From contig NZ_LT860097.1 in NCBI RefSeq assembly GCF_900184995.1, forward strand, positions 235,214-299,213: DNA of 64,000 nt, given 5' to 3'. Positions 36,430-42,756 of this stretch are shown here, piece by piece; positions within the stretch are counted from its first letter, which is position 1; every line of letters starts with the position of its first letter. The notes beneath the pieces were generated by a model. The model was not told the DNA's origin, searched no databases, and saw nothing but the letters and a program-made list of their open reading frames with translations. The DNA is from Konateibacter massiliensis (GTDB lineage Bacteria > Bacillota > Clostridia > Lachnospirales > Lachnospiraceae). The position numbers and the translations under genes are program-made.

Positions 36430-36814
36430 AAAATTCCATCTTTACTTGCGGTTGAGCCATTTATAAAGGTTTTCTGCTTCACATATATAAGATATGGAAG
36501 AATAAGAGATTTCGATTGAAATACCCTATCTTTAAAATATGTAATGCTATTAAAGTGAGGGTAAAAAAATAGTTATAGGCACTAGAAATAAGATAAAAAG
36601 TTACTTTTTCGATAATTTACCCATCAAAATATTGACGGTACTTCCATGTTCTAACATTGGAACTTCCATTATAAAATGGATGTTTTAATATAAGGGAACC
36701 ATAGGAAGAGAATTATAAACCTTTTATTATAGAATGTAAAAATGTTCGATTATCTTATGGCTTAAGACCCTTGTAAATTCTAACTTTGAGTCACATACGA
36801 CCGTTTTTCTTATT

Positions 36815-37015
36815 ATGAAGGAAATAACCGATTTCAGAGAATTGGGATATGAATATTTGAATTATATTGGTGATGGGAATTTTATCAGGTGCTCAGAGTG
36901 TAGTCGAATGGTAAGAAAAAAAAGCAAATTCGACAGTTCAACAAAGTTTTGTAATGAGTGCTCAAAAGAAATTCAATTTAAGCAAAAGAAAGAATGGGAT
37001 AGGAAAAATCGATAA
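36815..37015 (+). CDS. small zinc-ribbon protein, paralog 2
   Basis: A 66-residue protein. An N-terminal segment (ELGYEYLNYIGDGN) precedes the ribbon CSECSRMVRKKSKFDSS, then FCNEC and a basic tail (KQKKEWDRKNR). It is closely related to the gene at 34385. The bases before its start (CGTTTTTCTTATTATGAAGGA) resemble those before 34767, so both genes may be fragments of a once-longer duplicated block. No strong ribosome site is visible before the ATG. Function unknown. Confidence 0.5.
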   Translation: MKEITDFRELGYEYLNYIGDGNFIRCSECSRMVRKKSKFDSSTKFCNECSKEIQFKQKKEWDRKNR

Positions 37016-37088
37016 ATCCGAAAGAGCCTATGTCCCTAAAACCACTATAAACACTGGCTTTGAAGCATCTATACCCATTTTCCTTTAT

Positions 37089-37316
37089 ATGTATAGGTAT
37101 ACACGATATAAACAGTTATTATGGTTTTGCTATGGTAAACACATTGTGAATAGTTTGGAAAAGAATGTCGTTATTAAGAAAACTAAATTTATTCGATGTA
37201 TTGATTGTGGGGAATGGTTTGAGGTGGATAATATGTCTAAAAGTGAAAGATGTGAGGACTGTCAAAAGATATATAGAAGAGCGTGGGATAGAGTCAGAAA
37301 GTCTAAGAAATCATAA
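37089..37316 (+). CDS. small zinc-ribbon protein, paralog 3
   Basis: 75 residues from the ATG at 37089, with an aromatic N-terminal part (YRYTRYKQLLWFCYGKH). The ribbon IRCIDCGEWFEVDN...RCEDCQ is followed by a basic helix (YRRAWDRVRKSKK). The frame is open upstream to 36954, overlapping paralog 2, but the upstream part has no paralog similarity. The ribosome site is poor, so expression is uncertain. This ribbon type is common in Firmicute phages and plasmids. Confidence 0.45.
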   Translation: MYRYTRYKQLLWFCYGKHIVNSLEKNVVIKKTKFIRCIDCGEWFEVDNMSKSERCEDCQKIYRRAWDRVRKSKKS

Positions 37317-37348
37317 TTTCCACTTATCTTAACGACCTAAAATAACAT

Positions 37349-37427
37349 GTTATTTACGGACTAAATTTACATACCAAAATTAAAATAGTCCGTAAATAAC
37401 GCATTAAAATTTGTGTGTATAAGAGAG
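37349..37427. promoter_or_regulatory. perfect 15-bp inverted repeat with downstream motif, copy 1
   Basis: GTTATTTACGGACTA (37349-37363) and its exact complement (37386-37400) flank a 22-base spacer. TGTGTGTATAAGAGAG follows at 37412-37427. A related site with the same order lies at 37647-37690. It could be an operator-promoter pair or a structured leader. Confidence 0.45.
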
Positions 37428-37467
37428 AACATATCGCACAAATAACTAATATAAGGAGAATTATACA

Positions 37468-37542
37468 ATGTTATCAATTACAAATCAAGATATGTTTCAA
37501 ACAAGAATACGAATTCGTAAAGGATGGGAGGATAATATTTGA
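37468..37542 (+). CDS. possible 24-residue peptide
   Basis: A short frame (MLSITNQDMFQTRIRIRKGW plus four residues) has an excellent AAGGAG site seven bases before the ATG. It lies between the two inverted-repeat sites. Chance cannot be excluded for such a short frame. If real it may be a leader peptide or the stub of a decayed gene. Confidence 0.3.
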   Translation: MLSITNQDMFQTRIRIRKGWEDNI

Positions 37543-37646
37543 CGGTTAATTTAATGATTGAAATTAGGGAAAATATGAAATTTTATACAAGTTGACCAAT
37601 TCCCCAAACGCCCTATTTACAAGGGTTTCAGAAAAAGCAAAAATAA

Positions 37647-37690
37647 AATAGTCCGTAATTAATGGACTATTGAATGTGTGTATAAGAGAG
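37647..37690. promoter_or_regulatory. inverted repeat with downstream motif, copy 2
   Basis: AATAGTCC (37647-37654) and GGACTATT (37664-37671) form perfect arms. TGTGTGTATAAGAGAG (37675-37690) follows, exactly as at 37412-37427, 263 bases upstream. The stretch up to the scaffold gene at 37900 shows no credible frame. Confidence 0.45.
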
Positions 37691-37899
37691 AGGTATATAT
37701 TCAGACCAATATCATTTGATAAATGGTCTTTTTTTATTTGCAATAAAGTTGCGTAATATCTCATGGTCGAAAATCCGGCGGTGAGATTTACATATATAAT
37801 AAGTAACAAGTAACAATTAAACACATTTATTTTGGGGTATTCCAACGAACTAACAAAACGTTAGGTCGTTCAGAACGACAACAAAGAAGGGAGTAACAC

Positions 37900-38391
37900 A
37901 TGGAATTAAATATTGAAGGATTATCACAGGAACAGATGGAACAGGTAACGAAACTCGTACAGAGTGAAACAGATAAGGTAAGGACTGATTACAGTACTAA
38001 ATTAAGGACTGCTAATGATGAACTTGCCAAATATAAGCCAGCCGAGAAATCTAAAACTGAAAAGGCATTAGAGGAGCGTTTATCTGCACTCGAAGCCAAA
38101 GAGAAAGAAATTGCTAATAAGGAAAGAGCAATGACGATTGCCGACAAATTAAAGGAGAAGAATCTCCCGTCTGAATTAGCACAGTATTTGAATGTAGGTG
38201 ACAATGTAGATGAGGTCATTGAAAAGGTAGGTACAACGATAGGTAGTTACTTTCTTGAAAATGGAAATAGACCAACTAACCACAACACCAATAAAGGTAT
38301 CACAAAAGCCGACTTCGCAAAAATGTCCTATGGTGAAAGAGCAAAACTTTTTCAGGAAAACACTGAACTTTATAAGGCACTTAGTAAATAG
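37900..38391 (+). CDS. phage capsid scaffolding protein (GP20/DUF4355-like)
   Basis: A 163-residue, highly charged, helical protein. A long coiled-coil (TDYSTKLRTANDELAKY, EERLSALEAKEKEIANKE) precedes a short C-terminal domain with the GITKADFAKMSYGERAKL motif, typical of GP20-type scaffolds. A GAAGGGAG site precedes the ATG. Scaffolds guide procapsid assembly and sit just upstream of the major capsid gene, as here. The hairpin at 38392-38419 follows directly and may lower expression of downstream genes. Confidence 0.85.
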   Translation: MELNIEGLSQEQMEQVTKLVQSETDKVRTDYSTKLRTANDELAKYKPAEKSKTEKALEERLSALEAKEKEIANKERAMTIADKLKEKNLPSELAQYLNVGDNVDEVIEKVGTTIGSYFLENGNRPTNHNTNKGITKADFAKMSYGERAKLFQENTELYKALSK

Positions 38392-38419
38392 GAACTGATT
38401 AAAAACCAGTTCTTTTTTT
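38392..38419 (+). terminator. attenuator-like hairpin after scaffold gene
   Basis: GAACTG/CAGTTC arms with a 9-base loop and seven T residues. It starts immediately after the stop codon. Confidence 0.6.
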
Positions 38420-38439
38420 ATTGCAGAAAGGACTGATAA

Positions 38440-38721
38440 ATGGACGCAAATACAATTCAGACATTAATATCCACACTTGGATTCCCGATTGTCTGCGTAT
38501 TATTCCTTGCTTGGTTTATATGGAAGATATGGATTCGCCAACAGGAACAGAATGAAAAACGTGAAGAAAAGTTATACACGTTTATTACAGAAGCACAAAC
38601 CACTAATGAACAGTTGGTAAAAACCAATAGTGAGTTTGTGACAGTATTGAATACTTATAAGACGGATTTAGATGATATCAAGTCCGATGTAACAGTAATT
38701 AAAAACAATTTGAAAGGTTAA
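38440..38721 (+). CDS. holin-like BhlA/UviB family membrane protein
   Basis: A 93-residue protein with one N-terminal transmembrane helix (GFPIVCVLFLAWFIWKIW, about 15-32) followed by a charged, coiled-coil tail (QEQNEKREEKLYTF, TYKTDLDDIKSDVTVIKNN). This is the layout of BhlA/UviB peptides linked to holin or bacteriocin-release functions. A GAAAGGA site precedes the ATG. Its place between scaffold and major capsid is unusual, since holins normally lie with the endolysin, which is absent here. A structural or membrane-anchoring role is an alternative. Confidence 0.7.
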   Translation: MDANTIQTLISTLGFPIVCVLFLAWFIWKIWIRQQEQNEKREEKLYTFITEAQTTNEQLVKTNSEFVTVLNTYKTDLDDIKSDVTVIKNNLKG

Positions 38722-38735
38722 ATAGGTGAAATTTA

Positions 38736-39578
38736 ATGGCTAACACAATTAATACAAACGTAATCGTACCAGAGGTATATGCACAGTTAGTAAGAGAGAA
38801 AATCACAGGTAAGACAAAGGTAGCACAGTTTGCAAAGGTGCTTGGAGATTTACAGGGAAAACCCGGTGAAACACTTACCATGCCTAAATGGTCTTATGTT
38901 GGTGATGCAAAGGATTGGGCTATTAATACTCCGATGGAAAGCACACAGATGACACAGACAAGCACTACGGCAACTATTAAGGCAATTGCAGCACCGGCAG
39001 TTAAGATTGCGGATTATGACAATGAAGTTGAGTTAGGTAATGCTGTAAATGAAGCAGCAGGTCAGCAGGGCGTATCTATCGCAAGAAAGCAGGATACAGA
39101 TGCCATTGCTGAATGTCTCACTTCCCCACTGAAATTTAAAATCGAAACAAAGAATACAGTGTCTCAGTTGGAAATGATTAGTATTTTGGGTCTTTATGGA
39201 GATGATAGAGATTCTAGCGATTTCGACGCAATTGTTATTCACAGTTCTTTCGCACCATCTTTCTACCTGATGGATATGTTTACATCAAAAGAAAAGACCA
39301 TGACTACAGATGGAAACGGTATTGCTGTAAATGGTGTAATTGGATATTTCCTAGACATTCCGGTAATTCTGAGTGACCGCCTTTACGATGCAACTAACAC
39401 AGAGGGATTTCTTCTTATTATGAAGAAAGGCGCACTTGGTCTTATTCCAAAGGAAGCACCGTTTGCAGAAGCGTCCAGAGATGCGTCTTTAAGACAGACA
39501 ACTATTTATTGCAGTCAGTTTTACGCTTTAGCACTGATTGATGATGAAGCCGTTGTTTATGCTAAAACTGTAATCTAA
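38736..39578 (+). CDS. major capsid protein, N4-gp56 family
   Basis: A 280-residue head shell protein. The N-terminal ANTINTNVIVPEVYAQLV, the GKPGETLTMPKWSYVGDA strand and the IARKQDTDAIAECL helix are typical of the N4-gp56-type, HK97-fold capsid proteins of Firmicute phages. The C-terminal SLRQTTIYCSQFYALALID is also typical. No capsid protease is encoded nearby, in line with scaffold-dependent assembly. It is the last gene before a strong terminator. The length is normal, with no sign of decay. Confidence 0.9.
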   Translation: MANTINTNVIVPEVYAQLVREKITGKTKVAQFAKVLGDLQGKPGETLTMPKWSYVGDAKDWAINTPMESTQMTQTSTTATIKAIAAPAVKIADYDNEVELGNAVNEAAGQQGVSIARKQDTDAIAECLTSPLKFKIETKNTVSQLEMISILGLYGDDRDSSDFDAIVIHSSFAPSFYLMDMFTSKEKTMTTDGNGIAVNGVIGYFLDIPVILSDRLYDATNTEGFLLIMKKGALGLIPKEAPFAEASRDASLRQTTIYCSQFYALALIDDEAVVYAKTVI

Positions 39579-39608
39579 GCCATAGAATCAGCGTGATTTG
39601 ATTTTATG

Positions 39609-39639
39609 AAAAGGGTGTCTACTGAATAGACACCCTTTT
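39609..39639 (+). terminator. terminator of the capsid gene
   Basis: Perfect 13-base arms AAAAGGGTGTCTA/TAGACACCCTTTT around CTGAA. Confidence 0.9.
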
Positions 39640-39661
39640 ATATAGAAAGAGAGGTGTAATT

Positions 39662-39904
39662 GTGTTATCAGGTGAAAAATTAAAATTTCTAAGATATTCT
39701 CATGGAGTTTCACAAGTCAAAATGGCTGAATGGTGCGATATTACAGAAAGATTTGTTGGAATGGTTGAGAGCAATCAATATAGACCATCAAAAGAGGTCT
39801 ATGATGCATGGATAAATTGTTGTTATGGAATAGGTAAACCACTTGCCAAAAGGGAAAACAAGAAGGGTGTTAAAAAAACAACAACGAAAAAGACAGGTGA
39901 ATAA
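39662..39904 (+). CDS. helix-turn-helix protein with basic tail
   Basis: An 80-residue protein starting at GTG 39662 behind GAGAGAGGTG. Residues 5-55 look like an XRE-type HTH (LKFLRYSHGVSQVKMAEWCD, ITERFVGMVE). The C-terminus is a Lys/Thr-rich tail (GVKKTTTKKTGE). It ends three bases before the next gene. It may regulate the element, but no operator can be assigned with certainty; the palindrome at 40876-40891 is one candidate. Confidence 0.7.
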   Translation: MLSGEKLKFLRYSHGVSQVKMAEWCDITERFVGMVESNQYRPSKEVYDAWINCCYGIGKPLAKRENKKGVKKTTTKKTGE

Positions 39905-39907
39905 ATT

Positions 39908-40642
39908 ATGGGATTATTCAGTAATATTTTCGGCGGTGGTAAATCAAATCCTAAAATGGTTTCTGGACGCAATCCGGGAAAAGGGTGGATTGAAGCTAAT
40001 AAGTTTAATCGTGCCAAGGGTGGATTCGCCGGTGGATATGGAGCATGGACATTTAAAAATATTATAGACGCACATTGTACAGTTGACGACATTGTAGAAA
40101 CGTTTGGACTAAACAAAGAAGGTTGCCAATATTGTGAGTGTTGGGAAGAGGCTTACGGAAAGCAATATAATATTGCAGAAATGATTTATAAGGAGTGGGT
40201 TGATTATTATCTTGGTGTTATAAGTAGTTTAACTGCTGAAATGAATATGTGTCTTGAGCAGGCAGAAGAATTAGAACAAGAAGCACAAGATTTACAAGAA
40301 CAAGCAGAGGATTTAAGAGATGATGCTGCATGGAGTGAAGATCCAGAAGAGAGGGCAGACCTTTTGGCGGAAGCGGAGATATTAGAACAAGAGGCAAGAC
40401 TATTACTGGAACAAGCTACCCAATTAAGGTTAACGGCTACTAATTTGCAAATGCAAATTGATGTAAATTACAGTGCTATAGATATGCTAACTATTGAGCA
40501 ATTTGTCAATTACGACGAAGTTGAAAAGAACGCATATAGTTCTGCAATTGATTTTGCCAAGACATGGATAAATGGGGATACTTGGATTCCAGAGGAAGTA
40601 CTTTCGTGGGCATATTACGAAATTTCATCTCACAATAAATAA
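39908..40642 (+). CDS. coiled-coil protein of unknown function
   Basis: A 244-residue protein. It begins with a Gly-rich segment (MGLFSNIFGGGKSN, AKGGFAGGYGAW) and a short Cys cluster (CQYCECW near 75). A Glu/Gln/Leu-rich helical heptad region spans about 110-185 (EQAEELEQEAQDLQEQAEDL), and a C-terminal domain ends the protein. I do not recognise the family. It lies four bases after the HTH gene and is probably translated with it. Location after the capsid gene would suit a virion accessory protein, but nothing shows this. Confidence 0.6.
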   Translation: MGLFSNIFGGGKSNPKMVSGRNPGKGWIEANKFNRAKGGFAGGYGAWTFKNIIDAHCTVDDIVETFGLNKEGCQYCECWEEAYGKQYNIAEMIYKEWVDYYLGVISSLTAEMNMCLEQAEELEQEAQDLQEQAEDLRDDAAWSEDPEERADLLAEAEILEQEARLLLEQATQLRLTATNLQMQIDVNYSAIDMLTIEQFVNYDEVEKNAYSSAIDFAKTWINGDTWIPEEVLSWAYYEISSHNK

Positions 40643-40664
40643 AAAAATACAAGAAGGTTAACTA

Positions 40665-40859
40665 ATGACAGGTGTAGAATTTCGCAAATGGCGAAGAGAA
40701 AGAGAAATATCCCAACAAGAGGTAGCCGAATTTGCGGGTTGTAATAAATCTACAATTTGTCGTTGGGAGAAAAATAATATTAATTTAGTACCGGAATTAT
40801 ATGAAAGGGTAATGGAGTTTATAAGATTCAAAATGAATCTGACAAGGTCACTATTTTGA
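40665..40859 (+). CDS. Cro/XRE-type DNA-binding protein
   Basis: A 64-residue protein made almost entirely of an XRE HTH: FRKWRREREISQQEVAEFAG for helices 1-2 and NKSTICRWEKNN for the recognition helix. An AGAAGG site precedes the ATG. Small Cro-like proteins of this kind control lysogeny or satellite induction. The perfect palindrome just downstream (40876-40891) may be an operator. It could also act as a recombination directionality factor. Confidence 0.8.
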   Translation: MTGVEFRKWRREREISQQEVAEFAGCNKSTICRWEKNNINLVPELYERVMEFIRFKMNLTRSLF

Positions 40860-40875
40860 GACACTCATTGTTAAA

Positions 40876-40891
40876 TTGCCTTTAAAGGCAA
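40876..40891. promoter_or_regulatory. perfect 16-bp palindrome
   Basis: TTGCCTTTAAAGGCAA is fully self-complementary, 17 bases after the Cro-like gene. Candidate operator. Confidence 0.4.
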
Positions 40892-40997
40892 ATCTATACC
40901 AATTCGGTAAACAAATTACAAAAACAGTGGTGGACGAAAGCCACTATAAAGAAACGAAATAATCAAATAACGATAGGAAGGAAAGGTGAGATAGTTT

Positions 40998-41120
40998 TTG
41001 AGTTCAAAGCAAAAAACTTATTTTACCTTTATTAATAGTAGCCATTGGAGAGAACTATCTCTCCTAAATGGTGAATTTAATGAAGGAACAGTACAGAAAG
41101 AGGTTATTAAATGGAAATGA
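40998..41120 (+). CDS. possible 40-residue protein overlapping the next gene
   Basis: A TTG at 40998 behind AAGGAAAGGTGAG opens a frame reading SSKQKTYFTFINSSHWREL and on to VIKWK. It overlaps the DHH-like gene in another frame. The ribosome site and the sensible composition support it; the overlap argues for caution. A GGAGAG/CTCTCC hairpin at 41047-41064 lies inside it, just before the next start. Confidence 0.3.
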   Translation: MSSKQKTYFTFINSSHWRELSLLNGEFNEGTVQKEVIKWK

Positions 41121-41955
41121 ATGGATTGACAGTGTGGATAAATATGGTCTGATATTAACAGATGACTTAGATTCTTTATTGGGTTGTGCAATCTTAAAGG
41201 CAGTAAAGGATTGGGATATTGAACAGGTATTTCTATTTAAAGCAAATAAAGCAAAAGATAAAGATTATTTAGGTGTAACCAACAATGCCACACATGAAGC
41301 GATTGGCGTTGATTTTGCAATGGTAAATGGAAAGTGTTTTGATAATCATTTGACCGCTTTCAGTTATAATGATATAGAAAATCCAGAGAGTATCAATCTC
41401 AACCGGACTTGTGAAATACATAGAGGAAACTATTTCAGGAAGTATAATTTATCGACTGTATTATTGCTGTGGTCATTATATGACTTGCCAAAGGAAAATC
41501 TATCAGATGAACTTATGATGCTACTTATTGCAATAGATGGTTCCTATGAGGGGTTTTATACTGATCAGAAATATGTAGGGATACATGAACGTTGGATAAA
41601 TGATGTTCTTGACCTGCCGAAATTCCTTGAATGTGAGAAACGTCACACGAAGCAAGAGTTCATAGATATAAAGAGAAAATATTGCATACACAAAGGTCAT
41701 GGAAAAATTATGGCAAGCGAAGGATATTTGACAACTGATATTGACATTGAGGGTATCAATGAATTATTAGCATGGGATACAGATATACAATTAGAATTAC
41801 CAACCGAAAGATTTCGTAGGAAAGCAATATTCAAGGATAATATGGTAAAAATACAGGGTTCTCCAGATAGCATTAAGGCTATTTGTGAGAATCCTTTTTG
41901 CTATGCACTGACCAATAAATACACAGTTAATTATTCAGAGGAGATAAAAGAATGA
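41080..41955 (+). CDS. DHH-like phosphoesterase domain protein
   Basis: A 291-residue soluble protein whose motifs follow the DHH pattern. Motif I is ILTDDLDSLLG (Asp28, Asp29, Asp31). The motif II strand and acid is IGVDFAM (Asp78). A DNH triplet in place of DHH lies at 88-90 (KCFDNHLTAF). A fourth Asp is Asp153, in LLIAIDGSY. The spacing fits RecJ/NrnA-type nucleases, but similarity elsewhere is low and the second DHH-family domain (DHHA1) is not evident. The start is uncertain: ATG 41080 follows GGTGA, and ATG 41068 is the alternative. It overlaps the next gene by four bases. Call by motif only. Confidence 0.5.
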   Translation: MKEQYRKRLLNGNEWIDSVDKYGLILTDDLDSLLGCAILKAVKDWDIEQVFLFKANKAKDKDYLGVTNNATHEAIGVDFAMVNGKCFDNHLTAFSYNDIENPESINLNRTCEIHRGNYFRKYNLSTVLLLWSLYDLPKENLSDELMMLLIAIDGSYEGFYTDQKYVGIHERWINDVLDLPKFLECEKRHTKQEFIDIKRKYCIHKGHGKIMASEGYLTTDIDIEGINELLAWDTDIQLELPTERFRRKAIFKDNMVKIQGSPDSIKAICENPFCYALTNKYTVNYSEEIKE

Positions 41956-42158
41956 TTTATACAGATGAGAATAAATCGAGGGTAACTGTATTCTCCGGCA
42001 GAATTGCTAATGAATTATTGAGAAAAGGATATCAGATTGTAGAAGTCAGACCTGACAAGAGAAATAAAATCAGGTCTGTTTTCCTTTTCAATGGAGAATT
42101 AGGTATAGAGAATGAAATTCTCAAACTAACGGGAACAGAGAATATATTAGGGGAGTAA
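41952..42158 (+). CDS. small DUF5659-like protein, paralog 1
   Basis: A 68-residue protein with a compact alpha/beta fold pattern: VTVFSGRIANELLRKGYQIVEV, then RPDKRNKIRSVFLF. It overlaps the preceding stop by four bases (ATGA), a sign of coupling. A paralog sits at 42494-42664 with the same order of elements. Families like DUF5659 are small phage/plasmid proteins with no known function. Assignment to that family is from memory of its pattern. Confidence 0.6.
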   Translation: MIYTDENKSRVTVFSGRIANELLRKGYQIVEVRPDKRNKIRSVFLFNGELGIENEILKLTGTENILGE

Positions 42159-42337
42159 TTATCTTAAGTACCAAAATGGTAGTCGAGATAATTACAAATA
42201 AGATGGATAGTCAAATTTGGCGCACCCAAAATGGTGGACACCCACCCTTAAGAAAATAAGATAAGTGCGGATTTACATTTATCTAAAATATTAGGGTATT
42301 AAAAGTTTTACGGTTGTATTTGGTTAGCCAAATTTGG
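42156..42337. repeat. iteron-like and palindromic sites upstream of the primase
   Basis: A 200-base gap holds CCAAAATGG twice (42171-42179, 42226-42234), CAAATTTGG (42212-42220) and the palindrome CCAAATTTGG (42328-42337). An outer perfect inverted repeat TAATTATCT/AGATAATTA (42156-42164, 42186-42194) is also present. GGGTATTAAAAGTTTTACG (42294-42312) recurs with one change after the primase gene (44811-44829). This could be the element's replication origin. Confidence 0.45.
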
Positions 42338-42368
42338 ATAGCCATATCAATAGAAAGGACACAAACAG

Positions 42369-42515
42369 ATGAACGAATATTTATATGAAATTTCAGAACT
42401 AGACACTACGTCTATTACAGATGAAGAAATTATTATTATGCAGAGGTGCCGAATCTGGCATAACAGGGAATGCAGAGAAAGGGAACAGAATTTATGGAGA
42501 AGGAAACTATTGTAA
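42369..42515 (+). CDS. small acidic-to-basic protein of unknown function
   Basis: 48 residues, preceded by a GAAAGGA site. It has an acidic N-terminal half (NEYLYEISELDTTSITDEE) and a basic C-terminal half (RIWHNRECREREQNLWRRK). It overlaps the next gene by 22 bases in another frame, which suggests coupled translation. Not recognised; coding is supported by the ribosome site and arrangement only. Confidence 0.45.
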   Translation: MNEYLYEISELDTTSITDEEIIIMQRCRIWHNRECREREQNLWRRKLL

Positions 42516-42664
42516 TATTTACAGCCAAGAAAGCACGAGCATTATTGAAAGAGGGATATACGCTTATTGATATTAAACCAGATAAGACAGATACAGATGG
42601 TAAGAGAAGTGTATTTATCTTTAAGGTAACTAATGGAATTATGGAGAATATTAAAGGGAATTAA
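42494..42664 (+). CDS. small DUF5659-like protein, paralog 2
   Basis: 56 residues from the ATG at 42494, which has AAAGGGAA upstream; a longer frame opens at 42470. The pattern VIFTAKKARALLKEGYTLID, IKPDKTDTDGKRSVFIF matches paralog 1 at 41952 element by element. It precedes the primase gene by about 90 bases. Function unknown. The pair may be an old tandem duplication separated by the putative origin. Confidence 0.6.
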   Translation: MEKETIVIFTAKKARALLKEGYTLIDIKPDKTDTDGKRSVFIFKVTNGIMENIKGN

Positions 42665-42756
42665 GACATTGACAACTGAATACTGAAATTACAGTAAATG
42701 TGGGGGTGTTTTATGCACTCCCCTTTTTTATTGTAAAAAACACAAAAGGGGGATTT

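Noticed and set aside
37564..37845. 93-codon minus-strand frame in the element
   Set aside because: No ribosome site, runs through the repeat site at 37647-37690, and composition is not protein-like.
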